Positions 25,209 through 34,043 of a stretch of DNA of 64,000 bases are shown one piece after another (within the stretch, counting starts at the first letter, position 1; the number at the start of each line of letters is the position of its first letter). A model generated the notes under the pieces. The model searched no databases, was not told the origin of the DNA, and saw only the letters and a list, made by a program, of their open reading frames with translations. The stretch comes from Seongchinamella unica (lineage in GTDB: Bacteria; Pseudomonadota; Gammaproteobacteria; Pseudomonadales; Halieaceae), in the NCBI RefSeq assembly GCF_004354085.1, contig NZ_SMSE01000004.1, forward strand, positions 310,001 through 374,000. Reading direction: 5' to 3'. The position numbers and the translations under genes were made by a program.

Positions 25209-27086
25209 TCATCGCCGGATATTAAGCTGTGCTTCCAGCTGTATCTCGCGCCCCACCTGTTCACCGATGATGCGCTTTAGCTCGTCGATATGCCGGTTTT
25301 CCAGCCGCTCCGCGGAACTGACCACCACTGACACCAGCGGTGGCTCATCCAGGGCGACCCTGACGGTGGATACCTGCACACGCTGGTCCAGCAGCCGCAG
25401 TTCGCCCGCCGGAACCCGCTCCTCCAACCTGCCCTGTTCCACCAGATGATCGTAGGCAATGTAAAGCGGAATACTGATCACCGCCAGCGGCAACAGTGAA
25501 ATAAGCAGACCCTTGCGAGCCCGGGTTAGCGGGGCGAAGCCCAGTACCAGGAAAGTCGCACTCGCCGCCAGGGAAATACCCACCAGGTTGGTGGTCAACA
25601 GTAGCAGCGCGCCCCGCGCCATGGGCCAGTCGCCCCATCCCAGGCCTATGCCGGCAACGCTCAGCGGCGGCACCAGGGCAACGGCAATGGCAACGCCCGC
25701 CAGGCTCTTGGCGATTTCCTCCTTGGCGTGGGCGTAGGCGCCGGCTATGCCGGATATCACCGCAATGTAAAGATCCAGCAGCGTCGGCGACATCCGCGAA
25801 CGCATTTCCTCCGTAGCGATATCAAAAGGCATCACCCATGCCAGCAACACTGCACAACCCAGTCCCCAGGCAATCCCGATAGTCAGGGTTTTCAGTGATC
25901 CACGAATGAGGCCAGCATGGGAGCGCGCCAGCCCCATTGAAAAGGAGATAATAGGCGCCATCAGCGGGGCCAGGATCATGGCGCCAATGATCACCGGGGC
26001 GGAGTTGGCGTACAGACCGGCCAGGGACAGCATCACTGACAGCACCATGAGCACCTGGAAAGACGACGATGCACGAGCGTTGTCCCGCAAGGCCACAAAC
26101 AGGTCCCGGTATTCATCCTCAGTGGCGTGGTTAAACAGGGGCAGGTGTTTTCCGCTCATGGCGGTGGCTGCATCGTTCACCGGTACATGATTGAGGCGTA
26201 CGGTTTCCTTGGTACTCACGCTGGTTGTTGCTGTGCCCTGCAAGGCCGGCCCCGGAAGCAGCGACAGGGCCTGGGCCTTGACCTCGAGCTCCAGCGCCTG
26301 GGCATATACCGGCTTGTTGTCCAACAGGTACTCGAAGCCGCCAGCAGCCTCAAGATGCAGGTGTTCACTCTGGACGAGAGCCAGGGATTCGGGTAGCCGG
26401 GAAAGGCTTATCTTGCCCGGCAGCAACAAACGAAACACAAACCAGAGATAGCCGAGAATACTGCGTGGAGCCGTGGCCAGCAGCGAGACACGGCCATCGG
26501 CAATGCTGAGGTTGTCATCAAAACGGCGACTGACCAGAGAGCTGCGGGTATGCGCTACCGCGACCATGCCCAGCGCGGCGAAATCCACCGTCTGCTCCTT
26601 GGCGGTAACCAGCCGGAAACTGCGCAGGCTGAGTTTCCCGAGTCCGCGCAGCGCCCCCCGAAACAGGCTCCAGTTGGTGGAGCGTCGATTGATGTCCTGC
26701 GGCCTGAGGCTGAGGACCGAGCCAATCACCACAGAAGAAAAAACCAGCTCGCCGTTGCAACTCAGGGCGTCCGCGGCCACCGGTTCAATGTCGCGGTAGT
26801 GCGCCGCCAACTGCCCGGGCTCGCCCTTTACCCCGAGCGCGGTACAGGCTTCCCTGGCTTCGGGGTGAGCCAGCAGGCCAATTCGCCACTGGCGCTCGAC
26901 ACCCAGGGGCGCAAGATCTCTTACCTGCTCATCACCCAACCACAAAAGCACGCGCGCCCCGGAATCGACACTCTCCCGATCAGCGTAGGGTACCAGAGTG
27001 ATCTCATTGCTCTGCAGCCATTCGGCGGCGCGCTCCGGATCAAAGGTGGAGTCGTGCACCAGGTAACAGGGTTCCCGGGTAGTCAA
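25209..27086 (-). CDS. DUF389 (TIGR00341) membrane protein fused to a lipid-kinase-like domain
   Basis: A 625-residue protein. The C-terminal half is DUF389: at least six membrane helices with the hallmark NSAPVIIGAMILAPLMAPII and AVALVPPLSVAGIGL, then a soluble tail. The N-terminal half looks like a YegS/diacylglycerol-kinase C-terminal beta domain: LVFSSVVIGS, GKLSLRSFRL, SIADGRVSLL, then YLLDNKPVYAQALELEVKAQ. The last stretch mimics the family's DGE-x-V region but has LDNKPV where DGE is usual, and the ATP-binding N-domain GGDGT loop is missing, so it should bind lipid-like ligand rather than phosphorylate. It overlaps the upstream hydrolase gene by 4 bases. Confidence 0.82.
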   Translation of the reverse strand: MTTREPCYLVHDSTFDPERAAEWLQSNEITLVPYADRESVDSGARVLLWLGDEQVRDLAPLGVERQWRIGLLAHPEAREACTALGVKGEPGQLAAHYRDIEPVAADALSCNGELVFSSVVIGSVLSLRPQDINRRSTNWSLFRGALRGLGKLSLRSFRLVTAKEQTVDFAALGMVAVAHTRSSLVSRRFDDNLSIADGRVSLLATAPRSILGYLWFVFRLLLPGKISLSRLPESLALVQSEHLHLEAAGGFEYLLDNKPVYAQALELEVKAQALSLLPGPALQGTATTSVSTKETVRLNHVPVNDAATAMSGKHLPLFNHATEDEYRDLFVALRDNARASSSFQVLMVLSVMLSLAGLYANSAPVIIGAMILAPLMAPIISFSMGLARSHAGLIRGSLKTLTIGIAWGLGCAVLLAWVMPFDIATEEMRSRMSPTLLDLYIAVISGIAGAYAHAKEEIAKSLAGVAIAVALVPPLSVAGIGLGWGDWPMARGALLLLTTNLVGISLAASATFLVLGFAPLTRARKGLLISLLPLAVISIPLYIAYDHLVEQGRLEERVPAGELRLLDQRVQVSTVRVALDEPPLVSVVVSSAERLENRHIDELKRIIGEQVGREIQLEAQLNIRR

Positions 27087-27832
27087 GCGATCGACTCCAG
27101 CAGGGCAGCAATGGTGCGCTGCAGGCGCTGCAGGTCACGCGGTCGCGACAGGCGATGATCACCGTCCTTCACCAGCTGTATCTCCACGTCCTCGCTGGCC
27201 AGCTTCTCCGCCAGCAGCAGGGACCGTTCCCAGGGCACATCGTCATCACGCTGCCCGTGCAACAGCCGCACCGGTTGGGCAATGGCAATTCGATCCTGCT
27301 GTAGCAGACAATGCTGGCTGCCCTCCTCCAACAAAGCCTTGGCGATGTGATAGGGCTCGCCGTCGTCATAGCAGTTGTCAATGGCGCAAAAGCCCGAGAG
27401 TTCCAACTGTAACAGCTGCTCCGGTGACAGCCTGCCGCTGGCCAGGGCCTCGGTGAAGTCCGGCGCCGCCGCAATACCGACCAGGCCACACACCCGGTCG
27501 GGCCGCGCAAGGGCCAGGTGCAGCATGAGCCACCCCCCCATGGATGAGCCAACCAGCAGTTGTGGCCCGCTTGTCACCTCGTCCAGTATTGCCTGCGCGT
27601 CGTTGATCCAGCGCCCGATTGTGCCGTCCTCAAACCGCCCGCTGGATTCACCGTGCCCCTGGTAGTCGAACCGGGTGTACTGCCTGCCCATACCCTGACA
27701 CCAGGCTTCCAGCGCCAATGCCTTGTCGCCCTGCATGTTGGAGTTGAAGCCACTCAGAAAAAGAATCCCCGGGCCATCCCCCTCGAGGTGATGATAGGCA
27801 AGATACTCCCCACCCTCCCGCTGAAGATTCAT
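27083..27832 (-). CDS. Alpha/beta hydrolase, ABHD10-like
   Basis: A 249-residue serine hydrolase. The nucleophile elbow is GSSMGG (Ser in LLVGSSMGGWL), the oxyanion region LFLSGFNSNM, an acidic residue in RLLHGQRDDDVPW, and the catalytic His in DGDHRLSRP. The pattern matches the ABHD10/YfiP-like short hydrolases that act on acyl thioesters or carboxyl esters; the substrate is not known. It is the middle gene of a trio, overlapping both neighbours by 4 bases (ATGA), so co-translation with the MBL hydrolase and the DUF389 fusion is likely. Confidence 0.9.
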   Translation of the reverse strand: MNLQREGGEYLAYHHLEGDGPGILFLSGFNSNMQGDKALALEAWCQGMGRQYTRFDYQGHGESSGRFEDGTIGRWINDAQAILDEVTSGPQLLVGSSMGGWLMLHLALARPDRVCGLVGIAAAPDFTEALASGRLSPEQLLQLELSGFCAIDNCYDDGEPYHIAKALLEEGSQHCLLQQDRIAIAQPVRLLHGQRDDDVPWERSLLLAEKLASEDVEIQLVKDGDHRLSRPRDLQRLQRTIAALLESIA

Positions 27833-28770
27833 GCCAACTGCCTGTTGTGCCAGTACGCCAGACCCTGGGCGTTCAACTGTGCGTCATGGCGGAACCGTTC
27901 TCGCAGTTCGGCGACCTCCATGCCGGGGTTCAGTGCGCTGAAACATTCGAGGGAATAGTCGATAATGGCCTCCTCAAGCTGTGGTACCTGTCCGCCGTGT
28001 TCTGCGGCAAGGACGACATAGTGATCGATCTGCTCCTGCAGAGACTGCCGCAATCTGTCGCTATATGCCAGTTCACTGTAGTGAGTGAGGAAAATACGCT
28101 CCGGGGAAGCGGCGGCCAACAGATCAATGGACTTCTTTAAAGCCTCGGGGCGAAACTGGCTGGGTGTGGTGGTAGGCATACAATAGTCAGCCCTGGCGGT
28201 GCGGAACCACTGGTAGGAGAGTCCGAACACGTCACCACTGAACCAGCCGCGACTGACCTTGTCCCACACACACAGATGATGATCGGCATGACCGGGCGTG
28301 TGCCGCAACACCAGTTCCCTGCCGCCCAGGTCCAGGGGATGACCGTCTTCGGCGGCGATGACCCGCCCCTCCGGCACCGGGACTATATCGCCGTACAGGC
28401 GGTCGAAACGGGCCTCGCCGAAAACCTGGCGCGATGCCGACACCAGCTTTTGCGGGTCTATCAGGTGACGTGCGCCCCGCGGATGCACCACCAGCTTCGC
28501 CTCCGGGAAGTGCTGCATCATCAGCCCTGCACCTCCGGCGTGATCGAGGTGCACGTGTGTCGGGATGACATAGCGCACACGCCCCGGAGAAATTTCACGG
28601 TCCTGTAACAGGCGCAACAGGGGCGGCAGACCATGAACTGTGCCGGTGTCTATCACCGCGCACTCCGTCCCTGCTTGCAACAGGTAAAAGCTGGCGGTGC
28701 CCGGTTCAATATAACCGGCGTCTATGCGGGTAATGCCGAAGCCCAGAGACTCTGTGACTGGCGGCTCCAT
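27829..28770 (-). CDS. MBL-fold metallo-hydrolase
   Basis: A 313-residue metallo-beta-lactamase-fold hydrolase. The zinc motif THVHLDHAGG (HxHxDH), the later His in HTPGHADHHL, Asp in FSGDVFG and the final His in LTHYSEL are all present, so an active dinuclear site is expected. The C-terminal extension (about 210-313) is helical. It begins with ATG 28770, preceded by CAGGAG. First gene of the trio, divergent from the MscS-type channel gene. A glyoxalase II/hydrolase-type activity on a thioester or ester is possible; the substrate is unknown. Confidence 0.9.
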   Translation of the reverse strand: MEPPVTESLGFGITRIDAGYIEPGTASFYLLQAGTECAVIDTGTVHGLPPLLRLLQDREISPGRVRYVIPTHVHLDHAGGAGLMMQHFPEAKLVVHPRGARHLIDPQKLVSASRQVFGEARFDRLYGDIVPVPEGRVIAAEDGHPLDLGGRELVLRHTPGHADHHLCVWDKVSRGWFSGDVFGLSYQWFRTARADYCMPTTTPSQFRPEALKKSIDLLAAASPERIFLTHYSELAYSDRLRQSLQEQIDHYVVLAAEHGGQVPQLEEAIIDYSLECFSALNPGMEVAELRERFRHDAQLNAQGLAYWHNRQLA

Positions 28771-28790
28771 GTGCTAATCTCCTGCTGTAA

Positions 28791-28815
28791 GTTACCTGCG
28801 CATCATCAGGGTAAC
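28791..28815. promoter_or_regulatory. Inverted repeat in the divergent MBL/MscS promoter
   Basis: GTTACC (28791-28796) and GGTAAC (28810-28815) form an inverted repeat spaced by 13 bases inside the 87-base gap between two divergent genes. The half-site spacing suits a dimeric regulator. No regulator is identified. Confidence 0.35.
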
Positions 28816-28857
28816 CGAATTATCACCTACAGCCACCGGGAACAGAACTCAGGGCTC

Positions 28858-31800
28858 ATGAAAGATTACCCAGTACCTCCGTCTATCGTCGCCCTGCTGT
28901 GCCTGCTGGGTCTTTTGCTGGCGCATCCGGCGCTTGCCGTGACTTTGGCAGACATCGAGAACCAGCGCAACGCAGTGAGCAATGACACTACCCTGGACGA
29001 TGAGTCCCGGGCACAGCTTGACGAACAACTGGACCGCGCCCAGAGCCAGTTACAGGCCGCCGCAGAATTTCGCAGTCGCACCGCTAACCTCAAGGCCGAG
29101 ATAGAGGGCGCGCCGGGGCAGGCGGCCCGCTTCGAAGAGCAGCTGCGGCAGGCCAAGGCCAGCGACGAAGACTACAGCGATCTGGTCACTGACGACAGCA
29201 GCGTCGCTGAAGTCGAGAGCCAGATCACCCTGGAAACCGCCCAACTCAGGGCACTCACAGAGCGGCGTAACGAATTGATCCAGGCCGTCGATGAACTCCC
29301 CCAACTGCGTGCGGAGACCAGACAGCGCCTGACAACGGTCCAGAATATCATCAACAGTGAGAGCGAGGCGCAAGCCCCCGCGAGCTCATCCAGTGACCTC
29401 AATACCGCCTGGGTTCTATCCCAGGCCCGTCTGAAAGCCGCAGAAGCGGAAAAGCAATACCTGGAAACGCGGATAACGGGGGAGCCGGCCATCACCCAGG
29501 TCAACGCCGCGGAGCGGGCCTGGCTGGGCCAGGCGGTGTCTGAGGCCGAAGCCCGGCTCGAAGCACTCAGCCGGGGACTGGAAAGCGCCAGGGCGAGTGC
29601 AACCCGTGAGCAGTTGCAAGTCACCGCCGAGTTACAGCAAAAGCTGCAAAGCCAGGATCCTAAATTGCAGCAGTTCGCCGAGAAGAACCGACAACTGGCG
29701 CGCCAACTGCAGGATACCGCCAACCTGAGCGACCGCGCACGCCGCGAAGGCCACCTGACCACTGAACAACTGGAGAGCATCAGACAGGACTCACAGTTGA
29801 TGCACCGACGACTGGAGGTTGCGGGGCGCAAGGAGATTCTCGGGCAAGTGATGATCACCCGCCTCGACAGTCTTCCTGAGACCAGGACAATCAAACAGGA
29901 GATCGAACGGCGCAATGCGTTGATTGCCGATACGTCCATGGCGCAGATAGATGTTGAGGAGGACTTTCGCGCTCTCAACGAGGGCAGTGTCTACATAGAG
30001 CGCCTGATCGCTGACCTGGACCAGCGCAATGACGACACCGCCTCCCTGGTCCGGCAATTGGTGCAACAGCGCCTGGATCTGCTGGAAAAAAACCTGAACA
30101 GCCTGGGTTCGCTGCTGCGCCTGTTGCTGGACAATAATGACCGGGCTGGCGAATTGATCGCTGCCAGCGAGGAGTTTCACCGCTTCCTGCTGGGGAACCT
30201 GCTGTGGATACGCAACTTCAACCACCTGGACCTGGTCGAACTCGGAAGACAGCTCGGTATGCTTGCGAGCCCCGGGAACTGGTTGCAACTGCCCGCGCAA
30301 CTTGCCTCCGGCTATAACGAGGCCGATTGGTCGGCGTCAATTTTGGTGCTGGCACTGCTGTTGTTTATCGGCCGCCGGCTGTTGATGCCGGTGTACGATA
30401 GCCTGATCACGAGGCCGATGCTGCTGAGCACTGCAACGTTGTGGAATATTCTCGCCGCCCTGGGGCTGTCGCTGTTCCTGGTCCTGCCCTGGCCAGTGTG
30501 CCTCTATCTGTTGGGCCACTTCCTGCAACAGGCTGAAAACGGCAACCAGTTTTCCCAGTCCCTGGCTCCCGCACTTATGTTCACCTCGCGCATCCTGTAT
30601 CTGCTGCTGCTAACGAGGATGATCGCCAATCGCAAGGGCGTGGGCAGGCGCTATCTCAAATGGGACGGACGACGCCTTGACTGCCTTCGCGAAGAGCTCA
30701 ACTGGGTCGGACCGGTCATGTGCAGCGCCATTCTGCTGGACATATTCGCCTATGAACTGGACCCCTTCACCAGCGGCGGCCCCCTGGGGGCTATCAGCAC
30801 AGCCGCGGCCGCCGTTACCGTGAGTATCTTTTTTATCCGACTGCTGCGCAGGGGGATGGCCGGGGAGTCAAAAGTGGTTCGTTTCAGCCTTCGCCTGGGC
30901 GTATTTATCGCCGCAGTCACCCTCATCCTGCAGGCCATGGGGCTGATGTACGCTGCCGATATCTACATGGCAGCCCTGGCGCGCAGCATTGCCTGGATTA
31001 TCATCATCAAGACGACCGGCGACGTCATGGAACGCTGGTTGCTGATTCTGCGCGCTCGCATGGAGCGCGAAGCCAGGGAGTCAATGAAAGCGCAGCCGGA
31101 AGAGCCGGCGGAGAGCGCCCAGGAAGCGGCTCTCGACGTGATGTCACTGTCCGAGGCGCACACCAAGCTGCTTAACATGGCCCGCATTGTGGCAACACTG
31201 ACAGTCCTCTGGTGGATCTGGTCACCGAGCCTGCCAGCCCTCAACCTGTTGCAATCGATCACCCTGTGGACGGTCAGCACCAGCACCGGCACGCTGCGGG
31301 ACATCACCCTGTTCGACCTTTGCTACAGTGCACTGGTGCTGATTGTTACCGCGCTACTGACCCGGCACCTGCCCTCACTGAGCGAAGTATTCATGCGTGA
31401 GTGGTTTAACATGAGCGCCGGCGCGCGTTACGCCAGCAGCATCCTGATGCAGTACCTGGTGATCGCCATCGGCGGTTCCATTTTCCTCACCTCAATCGGC
31501 TGGGAATGGAGCAAGGTGCAGTGGCTGGTGGCCGCTATGGGGGTGGGCATCGGCTTCGGCCTGCAGGAAATCGTCGCCAACTTTATCAGCGGCATCATTA
31601 TTCTTTTCGAGAGGCCGGTGCGTGTGGGCGACATCATCAGCGCCGGTGGGGCGGAGGGCGTGGTGAAAAAAATCAATCCCCGGGCCACCATTATCGAAAC
31701 CTTTGACCGCAAGGAACACCTGATTCCCAACAAGGAACTGATTACCGGCCAGGTGGTGAACTGGACACTTTCAGACGCGGCGGTGAGAGTTATCATTCCT

Positions 31801-32121
31801 GTCGGCATCGCCTACGGATCGGACGTGCGCGAGGCCCTGGCGCTGATACTGGAGGCCGCCGGGGAAGTCGCCAACGTGCTACCTGACCCGGAACCCAGGG
31901 CCACCTTTGAAGACTTTGGCGACAACTCGCTGATACTGTGGTTGCGCTGCTATGTCAGCGAGGACCGCATCGGCACCTGGACGGAATTGCGCACCCGCAT
32001 CAACGACAAGTTCAACGATGCCGGCATTGTTATCTCCTTCCCGCAACGGGATGTACACCTGGACACGCTCGAGCCGCTGCAGCTGGAAATCCGCAACCTG
32101 GACCAGATCCGGGGCGACTGA
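28858..32121 (+). CDS. Large MscS-type mechanosensitive channel (MscK/YjeP-like)
   Basis: A 1087-residue channel of the MscK/MscM architecture. A signal peptide (LLCLLGLLLAHPALA) leads to a long periplasmic coiled coil rich in E, Q, R, L (about residues 25-450), then about ten membrane helices (about 470-880) and the MscS core: GVGIGFGLQEIVANFISG and LFERPVRVGD, followed by the cytoplasmic beta/alpha-beta cage. It opens under membrane tension to release solutes on hypo-osmotic shock. ATG 28858 is the last start before the signal peptide; the frame is open to 28633 without another good one. It is divergent from the MBL hydrolase and converges, with no gap, on the second DUF3604 gene. Confidence 0.92.
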   Translation: MKDYPVPPSIVALLCLLGLLLAHPALAVTLADIENQRNAVSNDTTLDDESRAQLDEQLDRAQSQLQAAAEFRSRTANLKAEIEGAPGQAARFEEQLRQAKASDEDYSDLVTDDSSVAEVESQITLETAQLRALTERRNELIQAVDELPQLRAETRQRLTTVQNIINSESEAQAPASSSSDLNTAWVLSQARLKAAEAEKQYLETRITGEPAITQVNAAERAWLGQAVSEAEARLEALSRGLESARASATREQLQVTAELQQKLQSQDPKLQQFAEKNRQLARQLQDTANLSDRARREGHLTTEQLESIRQDSQLMHRRLEVAGRKEILGQVMITRLDSLPETRTIKQEIERRNALIADTSMAQIDVEEDFRALNEGSVYIERLIADLDQRNDDTASLVRQLVQQRLDLLEKNLNSLGSLLRLLLDNNDRAGELIAASEEFHRFLLGNLLWIRNFNHLDLVELGRQLGMLASPGNWLQLPAQLASGYNEADWSASILVLALLLFIGRRLLMPVYDSLITRPMLLSTATLWNILAALGLSLFLVLPWPVCLYLLGHFLQQAENGNQFSQSLAPALMFTSRILYLLLLTRMIANRKGVGRRYLKWDGRRLDCLREELNWVGPVMCSAILLDIFAYELDPFTSGGPLGAISTAAAAVTVSIFFIRLLRRGMAGESKVVRFSLRLGVFIAAVTLILQAMGLMYAADIYMAALARSIAWIIIIKTTGDVMERWLLILRARMEREARESMKAQPEEPAESAQEAALDVMSLSEAHTKLLNMARIVATLTVLWWIWSPSLPALNLLQSITLWTVSTSTGTLRDITLFDLCYSALVLIVTALLTRHLPSLSEVFMREWFNMSAGARYASSILMQYLVIAIGGSIFLTSIGWEWSKVQWLVAAMGVGIGFGLQEIVANFISGIIILFERPVRVGDIISAGGAEGVVKKINPRATIIETFDRKEHLIPNKELITGQVVNWTLSDAAVRVIIPVGIAYGSDVREALALILEAAGEVANVLPDPEPRATFEDFGDNSLILWLRCYVSEDRIGTWTELRTRINDKFNDAGIVISFPQRDVHLDTLEPLQLEIRNLDQIRGD

Positions 32122-33981
32122 TCAGGGGCGATACCATATGGGAGAACTGTAGGCGCGCTCCTGGATCACGTCGGGATAGCCCTCGGCGCTATCCAGTTCC
32201 AGCGCAACCGCATCATAGAGAGAATGCCGAGGCGTCGGAATTTGCAGAACCCTCACGTAGTAAAATGCCGATTGCCGCGGATCGAAGTCCGGGTCCTGCC
32301 AGCGTACCCGGAGGGCTGGAGCACCAATGCTGTTCTGGTAACCGGCGCTGGCCCGATCCACGCTGTCACCCACCGGGGGCAGCCTGCCGGCAGCATCGGG
32401 ACTACGCTCGCCCGACCAGGCAACATCGTAGACTTTCTCCCGCGTCTGGCCGTCTTCGTCCAGCCAGCCCTTGACGATTTGGATCCTGTCGAGATTGGCG
32501 CCTCTAGCATCACGCTCCGCAATCACGAAGAATTCCGGCGAGACCGACCGGCGGCCTTCCAGGACACCGCCCATGGGAACACCACTGGCCACTGCATCCT
32601 GGTACAGGGACGCGCTGTCGAGAATGTCCTCGGGCCAGGCCTCTCCGGCGAAAAATTGAAGCGCTATCCGGGGTCCCGTGGTGGCATAGACCTCGCGCCG
32701 TTTCAGTGCGGCGAGTAGCGCCTCCCGGGTATTTTCTTCTGCCCATACCGCCGCCAGCCCGGAGGCGGACATATCCCAACCCCGAGGCGTTCTCCTGTCG
32801 CTGACATCGACCAGGCCCTGCTTGTTGGCCGGAATACTGTCGGCCGCGAACTTGCCGTGAAAATTGTCTTCTTCAGCACCGGCCAGGCCCGAGTGGGCAT
32901 CACTGGATCCAATCAGCCCAAACCGGTAGGGATTCTCGCCCTGCTGCGCCTCCAGCGCCAGCCCGGTACGCAGCGCAGAGCGGATGTAATCGCCGGCGGA
33001 CACCGTGTAGGAGCTCTCGTCTCGCTGAATGTAAAAATCGAAAGTTTCGAAATCCGCGAACTCATCCCGGGGTGAAAGCTGGGGATGAGTTTCGGAATCA
33101 CCCTTGATCTGGGTGACTTCAACGACTTTTTCCCAGCGACTGCGGGCGGCGATATATTCATCGCTGAAGGCGTTTCCTCGCAGGCTTCGGGTCCCGAACA
33201 TATAGCCCTTGGAGATATTGGAGTTGTGTGGAATTGCGATAAAATCAGCCCCGGTGCCGGCACTGGTCGCATCCAGCCAGGCCCAGAGGTCCACCGGAAA
33301 GGAACTGTCGAGAAAACTGTAAGGCAGGTACTGGCTGGCACTGGCTGCATCACCGTCGGTAATCACAATCCGGTGCAGGTTGGCACCGCCGCCGTTGGAA
33401 CTCCACTCCCAGCCGATAAATGCGGTAAATTCTCCCGGCGTGTTATAGGCGTCCGCCGCGGCAGTAATCTCTGCCCAGACCTTTCGTGAAATTTCCGGAT
33501 TTGCCGCTATCCCACCCAGTTTCAAGCCCTGTTCCGCCACCCGTTCTCCAGCGGTTTTGGGGTCCTCGGCATCAGGCAGCCGGGACGCGAAGAGCAGAGA
33601 TCCCCAGCGGCTATCGATACCGACCCTGATTGCCAGGGAGGATAGCCAGGCGTAAAGGGTGTCCACGGGGCCCAGCCCGTCGGTGGGTGCGCCCTGTTCG
33701 TAGACATAGCGTACCAGGCCGAGAAATTCCGCGTGGTCAGAAACAACGAGGAAGTCCAGCGGTGTGCCGATCTGCACCCGGGCACCGTGGTAAGGATGCA
33801 CGACCGGCAGCCCTCGCGCATAACGATAGGCCTGGGCGGGACCGATACTCTTGTTACCGATCGTTATGGCATCAAAGGAATTATTGGTATGAAGGTGGGT
33901 ATCACCCCAGAATAACTGCTTTTCTGCAGTCACGGCTGTCGACGCCGCCAGCAGAACGACCGCCAGTAGCAGCTTGCGCAT
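32122..33981 (-). CDS. DUF3604 domain-containing PHP-like enzyme, second copy
   Basis: A 619-residue exported protein with a classical signal peptide (LLLAVVLLAASTAVTA) and the same motif set as the protein at 13.8-15.8 kb: GDTHLHTNNSFDA, VVSDHAEFLGL, AIPHNSNISKG, GSSDAHSGLAG, YATTGPRIALQFFAGE and a GWLDEDGQTREKVYDVAW segment. The two differ in insertions and overall sequence, so they are old paralogs. Start ATG 33981 is preferred to 33999 because the signal peptide and a weak GAGAG site lie there. Function unknown; periplasmic hydrolase is expected. It stands alone between the channel and the acyl-CoA operon. Confidence 0.87.
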   Translation of the reverse strand: MRKLLLAVVLLAASTAVTAEKQLFWGDTHLHTNNSFDAITIGNKSIGPAQAYRYARGLPVVHPYHGARVQIGTPLDFLVVSDHAEFLGLVRYVYEQGAPTDGLGPVDTLYAWLSSLAIRVGIDSRWGSLLFASRLPDAEDPKTAGERVAEQGLKLGGIAANPEISRKVWAEITAAADAYNTPGEFTAFIGWEWSSNGGGANLHRIVITDGDAASASQYLPYSFLDSSFPVDLWAWLDATSAGTGADFIAIPHNSNISKGYMFGTRSLRGNAFSDEYIAARSRWEKVVEVTQIKGDSETHPQLSPRDEFADFETFDFYIQRDESSYTVSAGDYIRSALRTGLALEAQQGENPYRFGLIGSSDAHSGLAGAEEDNFHGKFAADSIPANKQGLVDVSDRRTPRGWDMSASGLAAVWAEENTREALLAALKRREVYATTGPRIALQFFAGEAWPEDILDSASLYQDAVASGVPMGGVLEGRRSVSPEFFVIAERDARGANLDRIQIVKGWLDEDGQTREKVYDVAWSGERSPDAAGRLPPVGDSVDRASAGYQNSIGAPALRVRWQDPDFDPRQSAFYYVRVLQIPTPRHSLYDAVALELDSAEGYPDVIQERAYSSPIWYRP

Positions 33982-34043
33982 ATCCGCTCTCTTTATCATT
34001 TTCAGCTTCAGCGGATACTAACATGCGCCCCTGCCTGCCCCAA

